Source of the DNA: Clostridia bacterium
GTDB lineage: Bacteria > Bacillota > Clostridia > Oscillospirales > CAG-272
Direction of reading: 5' to 3'
NCBI GenBank assembly: GCA_017622085.1
Contig: JAGARU010000018.1
Coordinates: 1 to 64,000 of the forward strand
DNA: 64,000 bases
The position numbers were made by a program, and so were the translations under genes. The notes under the pieces are model-generated. The model saw only the letters and a program-made list of their open reading frames with translations, did not search any database and was not told where the DNA came from. Shown here piece after piece: positions 42,165 to 50,071 of the stretch (its first letter is position 1; every line of letters begins with the position of its first letter).

Positions 42165-45104
42165 TTGACGGCAGAAAAGAAAAAAGTGTATGGCAATATG
42201 CGGATCATGGCGATCCAAGGCAAAGACCTGTTCCGCGCCGAAGCGATCACCGCGCTGAAGAACGGAAAGCCCAACCCCGAAGCCTTTGACGGCATCATCG
42301 ACGAGAGCCTTGATACAGACAAGCTGTGTGAGGTGTATAAGGCGCACGATGCAGAGATAGGATATCCCTACCTTGCGGATAAAAAATATTGCAGAGCCAT
42401 TGTAAGCGTGTCCTTCGATTACGCCGTCAAGCTGTTTGAGCAATACGGTCGGCGCTTCGTGCGGTACGGTTACACCGTCACCGATGCGGATATGGTTGAC
42501 CACGCTTGTGTGCGAGAGGTGGACGGCGCGGAGATGCTCGTCGCAATCGAAATCCCATACGAGAACGATAAGAGCTACGCACCCGTGGAAAATCCTCTCT
42601 CTGCCGAGCTTCTCGGAAAGTATTTCGAGTACGATGCGGAAAAGAAGGAATACAAGCGGAGCAAAAAGGATATCCCTTCTGCCGTGAAATGCGATAAAAT
42701 CCGTGAGCAGCTATATGCTGACGGCTTCGACATCGACGGCATCCACTATGTTCGCTACAAGCGAAGCGCAGGCAGTAGCCGTGACGGACGGTGCTTGTTC
42801 ATCGCCGAGCCTCTCTACGCCGACATGATGACGTGGAGTGCCTGCGGCCTTTTTGCGGATACTGTTTCGGATCAGGCATCGTGGCAGGCATATATCGCGC
42901 TTACGCTCAGTAGCATTGAGTCGGCAATCAGGCTTCCGAAAAAGTCGATCCTTATCATTCCCGATAAGGTCAGCCGTTTTAAGACTAAAGCCGTATGCGT
43001 AAAAGAGGATGCGGAAGAAGGTCTTACGGCAGAGGAAGAAGAAACCGAGATCGAGAACGTGATATGGGATGGCGAAGCACTCCTTGACGTGAGCGAGTTT
43101 GAAAGAGCCGGATACTCTGACAAAGGCATGATGCTCCTTCGTAACCGCTTCTTCAAGACCTGTGCATTCAACACGAACTTACAGAAATGGTTTGCCGACA
43201 ACGGCATTAGCACCGTCGGACAGCTCTCAGGCTACACAACCGCGCGAAAGGTTGAGGATATCAAGCTTGTCATAACCGAGAGCAGCCTCAAATACCTCAA
43301 ATTTATGCCGAAGGACATGAGCCTTGGCGAAGCCTTCAAGTCTTGGCTTGATGCCTTGTATGAGGGCAAGACCACATCCACCTTCGGCGTGGTTAAGACG
43401 GATAAAAAGCCTCTGCATATGTTCGGCAATATGGTGTATACCAACTATCAGCTCATCAACACCGTCAATGCGGCGCCCGAGCAGATAGCAAGATTCGTTG
43501 CTCCCACGCTTGACTACCTCGGCAAGATACAGTCCGATCCTATGTTCCTCCGCTACTATGCCAAGGTTGCAAGCTACGACCATATCACAGGCGGTCTTGC
43601 TCCCATGAACGTGGAGAATTATCGCCACAGAGTCATTATGGATATGATGGCGCGGACGGAGGATTTTCAGCGGACGGATTTTTATAAATCCTACCGTGAT
43701 GAGCTTTGCCGTAGCTTCAAGGAGCGTATAAAAAAAGGCAGAATATTGGTTGAGGGAAACTATCAGACCATATTCGGTAACCCTTACGAATTTTTATATG
43801 CGACGGTACACAAGGACTACGAGCCGACCGAGTCGCTTCTGTTTGAGGAAAACGAAGCCTACACCAACAGATTCGAGGACGGCGAATGGTTGCTCTGCGC
43901 GAGAAGCCCGCACATTACGATGGGCAACCTCTATATCGTACAGAACCAAAGCTACGAGGAAATCGAAGAATACTTCAATCTGACCACTGCCATTGTTTGC
44001 GTGAACGCCATCGGCAATAATATTCAGCAAAGGCTGAACGGTTGCGACTACGATTCGGATACCATGCTCGTTACACCGAACAAGCTCCTCTGCGATCCTG
44101 CCAATGAGGAATACTATCACTACGGTGTTCCCGTGTGCAAGATAGCGCCGTCAGGAAAAACCGATTACGAGAATTCACCGAGAGGTCTTGCGAAGCTCGA
44201 CCGTGTTATCGCAAACAATCTCATCGGAGAGATCGTTAATCTTTCGCAGTTCCTTAACAGCCTCTATTGGAATGAGATCGCCTACGGCAGAACGATGGAC
44301 GAGGTCAAATGGATCTACCTTGACGTGTGCAAGCTCGCCGTTCTTTCAGGCATGGAGATTGATAAAGCCAAGAGAATGTATGCGGTGGATGCAGGCAAGG
44401 TGCTTCGAATTCTCAAAAAGCCGAGGGATGCCTACAAGAAGAATAACGGCGGCAAGCTCCCCGAATTCTTCCGCTTCATCACCGAAGGCGAAGCTCCCGA
44501 AACCGATAAGTCGGTCACGCTTAATACTCCGATGTCCTTCCTCTACGATATCGTGGAGGGATACAAGAGCAAGGTGAGAAAGACCAAGAACGTTCCGCTG
44601 ACCGATCTGTTCGAGCTTGATGCGAAGGACAGCGGCGCCAACGATACGCATAAGAAACAGAATATAATAAAAATCGTATCGGAAGCGGAGAAAGCGATAC
44701 GCACGCTGATGATGAAAGCGAAGAAAGCCGAGGACGGTGACAGAGCCATCTACGTGAAGAAAGCGCAAGAAATCTTCGAGCGTACTCTCTCTGCCGTAAG
44801 CAAAAATATTGTCAACGACCATATCCTCTGCCTGCTCCTCAAGGAGCTTGACAAAAAGAAGGACAGCGCGGTATCAAGATTCAGGCATCTGCTGTTCGCC
44901 TGCCTTGTGTATGAGGACGGTCGCAGATTGCTCTCCAAGGTCAAGGGAGCGCGGGATTACATCTATCCCGAGCTTGTATTCTGGAATGACGATCCCGGCG
45001 AAGCGTGGAATCTGATCACGGAAAATATCCTCGGATACCTTCACGTGATCATAGATAACTCGCAGAACACAGAGCAGCTTAAAGAAAAATTCTATTCAAA
45101 ATAA
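42165..45104 (+). CDS. Two-barrel RNA polymerase / RdRP-like protein of a mobile element (979 aa)
   Basis: TTG 42165 is the start: AAGGAGGG lies 7-8 bases before it, and the longer frame passes through the promoter. Motifs seen: HYVRYKRSAGSSRDGRCLFI (194-213), like the SxSxxR region of cellular RNA-dependent RNA polymerases; KGRILVEG (524-531); ARSPHITMGN (579-588), like their RNPxLHPGD motif; and NGCDYDSDTML (625-635), matching the DxDGD metal loop of beta-prime and RdRP double-psi barrels (Asp 628, 630, 632). The usual Gly is Ser here. Large helical regions follow. RNA- or primer-synthesis in the element is inference; no assay or search was possible. Confidence 0.6.
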   Translation: MTAEKKKVYGNMRIMAIQGKDLFRAEAITALKNGKPNPEAFDGIIDESLDTDKLCEVYKAHDAEIGYPYLADKKYCRAIVSVSFDYAVKLFEQYGRRFVRYGYTVTDADMVDHACVREVDGAEMLVAIEIPYENDKSYAPVENPLSAELLGKYFEYDAEKKEYKRSKKDIPSAVKCDKIREQLYADGFDIDGIHYVRYKRSAGSSRDGRCLFIAEPLYADMMTWSACGLFADTVSDQASWQAYIALTLSSIESAIRLPKKSILIIPDKVSRFKTKAVCVKEDAEEGLTAEEEETEIENVIWDGEALLDVSEFERAGYSDKGMMLLRNRFFKTCAFNTNLQKWFADNGISTVGQLSGYTTARKVEDIKLVITESSLKYLKFMPKDMSLGEAFKSWLDALYEGKTTSTFGVVKTDKKPLHMFGNMVYTNYQLINTVNAAPEQIARFVAPTLDYLGKIQSDPMFLRYYAKVASYDHITGGLAPMNVENYRHRVIMDMMARTEDFQRTDFYKSYRDELCRSFKERIKKGRILVEGNYQTIFGNPYEFLYATVHKDYEPTESLLFEENEAYTNRFEDGEWLLCARSPHITMGNLYIVQNQSYEEIEEYFNLTTAIVCVNAIGNNIQQRLNGCDYDSDTMLVTPNKLLCDPANEEYYHYGVPVCKIAPSGKTDYENSPRGLAKLDRVIANNLIGEIVNLSQFLNSLYWNEIAYGRTMDEVKWIYLDVCKLAVLSGMEIDKAKRMYAVDAGKVLRILKKPRDAYKKNNGGKLPEFFRFITEGEAPETDKSVTLNTPMSFLYDIVEGYKSKVRKTKNVPLTDLFELDAKDSGANDTHKKQNIIKIVSEAEKAIRTLMMKAKKAEDGDRAIYVKKAQEIFERTLSAVSKNIVNDHILCLLLKELDKKKDSAVSRFRHLLFACLVYEDGRRLLSKVKGARDYIYPELVFWNDDPGEAWNLITENILGYLHVIIDNSQNTEQLKEKFYSK

Positions 45105-45193
45105 TTCCTACCAACACCATGAGTGTCGAGAAAAATCTCGGCACTCTCTTTTTTTATTCTCAAAATCAATTTTTAATAAAGGAGCTTACTATT

Positions 45194-45262
45194 ATGAAAA
45201 CCATTCAAAATGCAATTAAAGCTTTACGAAGGAGGTACTGCCTTGAGATACTACGATCCTAA
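45194..45262 (+). CDS. 22-residue leader peptide overlapping the next start
   Basis: MKTIQNAIKALRRRYCLEIL and two more residues, preceded by AAGGAG. It runs across the ribosome site and TTG start (45243) of the HTH protein and stops 17 bases inside it. The arrangement suggests translational coupling: ribosomes on the leader open or supply the downstream start. Confidence 0.4.
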   Translation: MKTIQNAIKALRRRYCLEILRS

Positions 45263-45686
45263 ACGCAGAGATAACCCCGGCGATTTCTTTCCGATGCCGA
45301 AGGCTGTGTTTCGTCTCGGACTCGACTACGGAGAGATCGCTCTCCTTGCATTCCTCATGTACTGTGAGGACAGGAAAACCTTCACGTGCCATCCGAGCTA
45401 CGCTACCATCGGGAGTGCACTGGGTATGAGTAACAACACCGTCAAGAAATATGTAGATAGCCTTGAGCGCAAGGGCTTCATCTATACCGAGTCGACGATG
45501 GTTCGTACTCGTGACGGTCGCGCTCACAACGGTAGCCTTCAGTATACCTTGCAACCGATCAAGCCCATTGAAGAAGCCTACTTCGAAAGGCAGCTCCGTG
45601 AAGCCGAAGCCCGTATGCGTTACCAAAACGCTATGAAAAAATTCAAAAAGAAAGGAGGAAAACTTGATGAAGCAGTCGATTTATAA
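45243..45686 (+). CDS. Helix-turn-helix replication/regulation protein of the element (147 aa)
   Basis: TTG 45243 follows AAGGAGG. The domain resembles HTH_36/replication-initiator N-termini common in Clostridial elements: FFPMPKAVFRLGLDYGEIAL, then SYATIGSALGMSNNTVKKYVDSLERKGF as the winged HTH (about residues 55-85), and a Lys-rich tail. It may act as an initiator or regulator for the element. It overlaps the next gene by 20 bases. No catalytic Rep residues are present. Confidence 0.7.
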   Translation: MRYYDPKRRDNPGDFFPMPKAVFRLGLDYGEIALLAFLMYCEDRKTFTCHPSYATIGSALGMSNNTVKKYVDSLERKGFIYTESTMVRTRDGRAHNGSLQYTLQPIKPIEEAYFERQLREAEARMRYQNAMKKFKKKGGKLDEAVDL

Positions 45687-45888
45687 AAGCAAAGATGAGA
45701 TGCCTATGTTTCTCACGGTAATGGATGTTGCGAATCTGCTTGGGATCTCCCGTGCAAGTGCCTATGAGCTTGTTCGTGAGGATAACTTCCCGAAGCTGAA
45801 GATCGTTCAAGGACGAACCATTATACCGAGAGATCGACTCCTCGAATGGCTCGATGAGCAGACGAGATACGATGAGCTTCCGAGGTAA
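45667..45888 (+). CDS. Excisionase-like HTH protein (73 aa)
   Basis: A MerR/HTH_17-type fold: LTVMDVANLLGISRASAYELVREDNFPKLKIVQGRTIIPRD, then EWLDEQ. Such proteins act as recombination directionality factors or small regulators. ATG 45667 has AAGGAGG 8 bases upstream. In this element it is the best candidate for the excisionase that works with the integrases at 48905/50072. Confidence 0.8.
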   Translation: MKQSIYKSKDEMPMFLTVMDVANLLGISRASAYELVREDNFPKLKIVQGRTIIPRDRLLEWLDEQTRYDELPR

Positions 45889-45893
45889 GTGCT

Positions 45894-46232
45894 ATGGTAA
45901 AATTAGATTATCAGCAGGCTCGAAAGGTTCACAAGCTCATCCGCAAGGAGTGCTGTAATTGCGTAGACGGCAACTGTGTTCTGCTCGACGATGTGTGCGT
46001 GCAGCTGATCAGTCAGCACAACATCTACTGTAATTATTTTCTCCGCGCGGTGCTTCCGCTTGACAAAAATCTTCATGCGGAGCTATGCTCAAAGGATGCA
46101 AAGCGGTGCGAGGTGTGCGGAAAACATTTCACTCCGAGATGCAATCGGCAAAAGTATTGTGACGGATGCTCTCCCACAAAACGCACGGAGTATATGCGAA
46201 ATTTCATGAGAGAAAAACGCATGGAGTGTTAG
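45894..46232 (+). CDS. Cysteine-rich VLP-type zinc protein (112 aa)
   Basis: N-terminal RKVHKLIRKECCNCVDGNCVLLDDVCVQ followed by a C4-type zinc ribbon, CEVCGKHFTPRCNRQKYCDGC, and a basic tail. This is the Cys-rich VLP family, found almost only in Firmicutes mobile elements (family knowledge); function unknown, probably nucleic-acid binding. Starts 5 bases after the excisionase-like gene. Confidence 0.8.
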   Translation: MVKLDYQQARKVHKLIRKECCNCVDGNCVLLDDVCVQLISQHNIYCNYFLRAVLPLDKNLHAELCSKDAKRCEVCGKHFTPRCNRQKYCDGCSPTKRTEYMRNFMREKRMEC

Positions 46233-46658
46233 CATTTAGAGCCGAAAAAGTCAAGGGAAATCAAGGGGTTTTGAAGCCCCGTCAACGAGGGGTAGGCATA
46301 TACGGTCTACTCCTTATTCAATCGCAAAATAGCACGGTGAGCGCAACGATAAGTGAACCGTGTACTACGCGCTAAGAGGGCTAAATCAGCCCTCTTATTT
46401 TTTAGCAGGATAAAGCCGCGGCTCACCTCGGCAATTCACATCGCACGGCAACGCCGAGCGAGGCAAAAAAGTCAGGTGTTACAAGGCTTTTCGTAGATAT
46501 GGCGGTATATGCGCCACCGTATCTCATGGCGCCTATTTACGAGAAATGCGATATACGCATGCAGTCAGCATAAGGCATTTCGGGCTGTTTTGCGTATCTC
46601 GGGATAGGCGCCTATCACAGAAAAACAAATCTATTACAATTTACGGAGGTAACCAAAA
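46233..46658. other. Gene-less region upstream of the mobilisation genes, oriT candidate
   Basis: A 426-bp stretch rich in inverted repeats between the accessory genes and the RHH/relaxase pair, the usual place for an origin of transfer. It contains a terminator-like hairpin AAGAGGGCT/AGCCCTCTT plus T-run (46374-46402), CACGGT/ACCGTG just before it, a repeat shared with the right island end (46466-46493), ATGGCG/CGCCAC near 46500 and GGCGCC near 46530 and 46610 around GCGATATACGC. The nick site cannot be named from sequence. Confidence 0.5.
46466..46493. repeat. 28-bp repeat shared with 53375-53402
   Basis: AAAAAGTCAG then ACAAGGCTTTTCG, nearly identical to the segment near the right core. 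A partial third copy (GCCGAAAAAGTCA) is at about 46241. Possibly a binding site for an element protein. Confidence 0.5.
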
Positions 46659-47051
46659 ATGACAACCAAAAAGAAAAATAATGAGGCGATGCCTGCGATC
46701 AGCGTTCGCCTCAGACAAGATCAAATTGAAGAATGCGAACGGCTTTATAAGAAGCTCGGACTTGAATCGAGAAACGATTTTATTCGGGATGCGATTGATT
46801 TTTATTGTGAATATCTTCGCTGTCCCGAATCGGTGAAATTCTTAACGCCGGCTCTTGAATCTGTCATCAGCGGAAAAATTCGTGACACGGAAAATCGCCT
46901 GTCGCATTTGCAATTCAAAACAGCCGTCGCGATTGAAAAGCTCTATCTTCTTCTCGGAGATGAGTTTGAAAAGAGCGACGATGACTTCGATGAATATAGA
47001 GAAGCCGCCGTTCTCAATGTGAAGCAAACCAACGGCTCGTCCCGTTATTGA
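46659..47051 (+). CDS. Ribbon-helix-helix mobilisation accessory protein (130 aa)
   Basis: MPAISVRLRQDQIEECERLYKKLGLESRNDFIRDAID (about residues 10-47) is a classic RHH DNA-binding fold; a helical tail with acidic end follows. Lying 14 bp before the relaxase, it is the likely oriT-binding partner (MobC-like role). The start follows ACGGAGG. Confidence 0.75.
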   Translation: MTTKKKNNEAMPAISVRLRQDQIEECERLYKKLGLESRNDFIRDAIDFYCEYLRCPESVKFLTPALESVISGKIRDTENRLSHLQFKTAVAIEKLYLLLGDEFEKSDDDFDEYREAAVLNVKQTNGSSRY

Positions 47052-47065
47052 TTGCGAGGTGAAGT

Positions 47066-48793
47066 ATGGCAGGTCTTATATTCAAAGCACCGTACTATAA
47101 GCCCGGACACAAAACCGAGAACGGACAGAGCCGCGGAGGTCTTGCTAAGTACGTTGCTACGCGCGACGGTGTAGAAATTCTCCGAAGCGGTATGCTCGGA
47201 TATATCGGAGAACGCCGTGGCTCTCACGGAATGTTTACTGACGAGGGAGAGGTGATAAACCTCTCCGCCGTCGGCGAAGAAATGGATGAGCATACGGGAA
47301 ATATATGGGGCTTGATATTCTCACTCACGAGAGAGGATGCGGAGCGACTCGGATATAATTCTGCGGTCGAGTGGATGAATCTTCTTCGCTCCCGACGGAA
47401 TGATATCGCAAAGGAAATGAACATCGCTCCCGAAAATCTTCGTTGGTATGCGGCGTACCATAACGCCGAAACGCATCCGCACGTGCATATGCTCGTGTGG
47501 TCGAAGCGTCCGCAAGAGCCGTATCTTTCCACCACGGGAATTTATAATATCAAGCATACGATTGCGGGTGATATATTTCGCCAAGAGCATCTGTGTATTT
47601 ATAAGAAGCAGACTCAGGCAAGAGATGATCTCAAGGCAGAGTTCCGCGCGAGAATGCGTGAGCTTGAATATGAAATACGCCGAGGTGACTTCGAGTTCGC
47701 TCCCGAGCTTGTGCAGAAATTCTCTCTGCTGTGTGAAAAGCTCTCCGAGCATAAAGGCAAGAAGCAGTACGGATATCTCAATAAAAATACGAAAAAGATC
47801 GTCGACGATATTGTAAAAATGATTGCCGCAGACGGAAGGATCGCAGAGCTATACGACCTGTGGTATCAGTGCCAATGTGAAATCCATCGCACCTATACCG
47901 ATGAGATGCCTGCGAAAATTCCGCTTGAAGAAAACAAGGAATTCAAATCGGTTCGCAACAATGTGGTCGCCACGGCGTTTGAGATCGGTCACATTCCTAT
48001 GCAACGCCGCCGTGAGATAGACTACGACTATACCGAGATGCGAGATAAGGCAAACGATTTTGAATATCTCTGGGAAAAAGCGAATGACGGTTATATCATG
48101 GCAATGTACCGACTCGGCAGATATTATCTCGAAAATACGACCGAGATGATAGATGCGGAGTATTGGCTGGAGCAAGCGGCAGAGGAAGGATATACCGCCG
48201 CCATGTATCAGATCTATAAAGCGTACCGTGACGGAAAATTTACGACCACGCCAAGCAACAAGATGAAATATCTTCGCATGGCGGTGGATGAGGAATTATT
48301 TTACGCCGAGTATGAATACGCAAAAATTCTCAGGGAGAGCGATCCCATACTGTCGAGGGAATACCTTGAACGCGCGGCGAAGCACGGAAGCTGTCAGGCG
48401 CAGTACGATCTCGGCAAGATACTTGCGGAAGAAGGACGGCAAGAGGAAGCATTCGAATACTTCGAATCCGCCGCCAAGCAGGATCTATGGTCAAAGACGA
48501 GCCTTGGACTAATGTACTGCTACCGCTTTGATGAATGGGATCTTGGCATGGAGCATCTGAACGAAGCCGCCGAGTGCGGATACGAGCCTGCCGTTGAAGC
48601 GGTAAATGCAATCCACCGTAACCTCAACGCGCAGATCGTGTTCGGTGTATGCGACCTTCTTTATTACGCATCCAATATCATCGACGATAGAGCCGAGGAT
48701 ATGTATACGCAGGATCGTTTGCCTGTCATTGACAAGAAGCAGCGCCGTGAGATTAGGGCGAAGAAGCAAGGTCTTACGATGGGAGGAATGTGA
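47066..48793 (+). CDS. MobP3-like relaxase with Sel1-type repeats (575 aa)
   Basis: N-terminal relaxase domain with the three-His metal motif HPHVHMLVW (His 137, 139, 141) and conserved NLRWYAAYHNAETH before it; the nucleophile Tyr cannot be assigned with certainty. From about residue 330 the protein has Sel1/TPR-like repeats (AMYRLGRYYLEN, AEYWLEQAAEEGYTAAMYQIYKAYRDG, AQYDLGKILAEEG), a protein-binding scaffold. It nicks at oriT and leads the DNA strand during mobilisation, using another element's secretion channel. Starts after GCGAGGTG. Confidence 0.85.
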   Translation: MAGLIFKAPYYKPGHKTENGQSRGGLAKYVATRDGVEILRSGMLGYIGERRGSHGMFTDEGEVINLSAVGEEMDEHTGNIWGLIFSLTREDAERLGYNSAVEWMNLLRSRRNDIAKEMNIAPENLRWYAAYHNAETHPHVHMLVWSKRPQEPYLSTTGIYNIKHTIAGDIFRQEHLCIYKKQTQARDDLKAEFRARMRELEYEIRRGDFEFAPELVQKFSLLCEKLSEHKGKKQYGYLNKNTKKIVDDIVKMIAADGRIAELYDLWYQCQCEIHRTYTDEMPAKIPLEENKEFKSVRNNVVATAFEIGHIPMQRRREIDYDYTEMRDKANDFEYLWEKANDGYIMAMYRLGRYYLENTTEMIDAEYWLEQAAEEGYTAAMYQIYKAYRDGKFTTTPSNKMKYLRMAVDEELFYAEYEYAKILRESDPILSREYLERAAKHGSCQAQYDLGKILAEEGRQEEAFEYFESAAKQDLWSKTSLGLMYCYRFDEWDLGMEHLNEAAECGYEPAVEAVNAIHRNLNAQIVFGVCDLLYYASNIIDDRAEDMYTQDRLPVIDKKQRREIRAKKQGLTMGGM

Positions 48794-48904
48794 TGGCGGC
48801 AATTGATAACAAATTGATAACTCTGCAGACAACCGCTGGATATTCAGTTGAACCTGTGGTATGTTTGTGGTACGAACAAAAATCTAAAGAAAGGACGAAA
48901 AAAT

Positions 48905-50068
48905 ATGGCTAACAAACGCAGACCGCAAGGCGACGGCACTATCAGAAAAAGAAACGACGGACGGTGGGAAGCTCGAATTATTATCGGTCACAAGAATGAC
49001 GGCTCACCCATGTATAAGTCGGCATTCGCCAAAACACAGAAAAGTGCTCTAAAGGAACTGCATCAGCTCATAGAGCTGTACCGTGATGTTGACCTCACCG
49101 AAGAATGCCGAATGACACTCGGCGAGTGGATGGACAAGTGGCTTGATGAGTATATGATATTCACCGTCAGAGAAAGTACACTTGACAGCTACCGATGCCT
49201 TGCCGAGAACCAAGTGAAGCGGTTTATAGGAGAGAAACAACTGTCCTCCCTCACAACCGCTGAGCTTCAAAAATTCTATAACAAAATAAAAAAGGAAGGT
49301 AGAGTGAAGCCGAATCGTGAAGGCTCATACGAGCTTGCCGACAGTATGGTGCGAAAGATCCACATGATGCTTCACGAAGCCTTGGACACGGCAGTCAGAG
49401 AACGCCTCATCGCAAAGAACCCGACAAACGGTACAACGATACCGAAAACCAACTATCCCGAAAAACAGATACTCGGTGATGAACAGCTCGAAACCTTCCT
49501 TGAAGAAATCAAAAAAGAAGAATATTGGTGTGACTTCTTCTATGTAGAGGTGATGACAGGCTTACGCCGTGGTGAGATATGCGGTCTCAAATGGAGCGAC
49601 ATCGACTTCGACGCCAACAAGCTCCGAGTGCAAAGGTCGGTATCCGCAAAGAAAGGCGGTGGCTTAAATATCGGAGAAACCAAAACGAACACGGGTACTC
49701 GAATTATCACTATGCCGCCGAGTGTCAGAGAGGTACTGCAAAACCGTAAACAAACGGCAATCACCGAATGGGTGTTTCCGGCATTCTTGAATCCTGAACA
49801 GCCGATACACCCCGAAGCAGCCTACCGAAAGCTAAAGGTGATACTCAAACACGCAGAGCTTCCGCTGATACGCTTCCACGATCTTCGCCACACCTTCGCA
49901 ACCCACGCAATGAAGGGCGGTGTCGATGCGAAAACGCTCTCGGGCATCCTCGGGCACACAAACGCCTCGTTCACGCTTGACACCTATACCCACGTAACAA
50001 GCGATATGCAGAAGAACGCATCCGCCGTCGTAGGCAATATGATGCAAAAAATAATGATAAAGGAGTAA
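48905..50068 (+). CDS. Tyrosine recombinase/integrase 1 (387 aa)
   Basis: Start at 48905 after AAAGGAC. An N-terminal AP2-like arm-binding domain (GDGTIRKRNDGRWEARIIIG), a core-binding helical domain, and a catalytic domain with Arg in MTGLRRGEICGLKW, HDLRHTFATHAM with His and Arg, His in LGHTNASFTL and the Tyr nucleophile in DTYTHV. Tn916-type family. It precedes integrase 2 by 3 bases. Two integrases in tandem suggest a heteromeric recombination machine or one redundant copy. Confidence 0.92.
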   Translation: MANKRRPQGDGTIRKRNDGRWEARIIIGHKNDGSPMYKSAFAKTQKSALKELHQLIELYRDVDLTEECRMTLGEWMDKWLDEYMIFTVRESTLDSYRCLAENQVKRFIGEKQLSSLTTAELQKFYNKIKKEGRVKPNREGSYELADSMVRKIHMMLHEALDTAVRERLIAKNPTNGTTIPKTNYPEKQILGDEQLETFLEEIKKEEYWCDFFYVEVMTGLRRGEICGLKWSDIDFDANKLRVQRSVSAKKGGGLNIGETKTNTGTRIITMPPSVREVLQNRKQTAITEWVFPAFLNPEQPIHPEAAYRKLKVILKHAELPLIRFHDLRHTFATHAMKGGVDAKTLSGILGHTNASFTLDTYTHVTSDMQKNASAVVGNMMQKIMIKE

Positions 50069-50071
50069 ATA

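Noticed and set aside
45105-45193. Terminator-like sequence after the polymerase-like gene (GAGTGTCGAG...CTCGGCACTC then T-run, about 45120-45155)
   Set aside because: A plausible hairpin that may end the transcript, but arm pairing is imperfect, so it was not listed as a separate feature.
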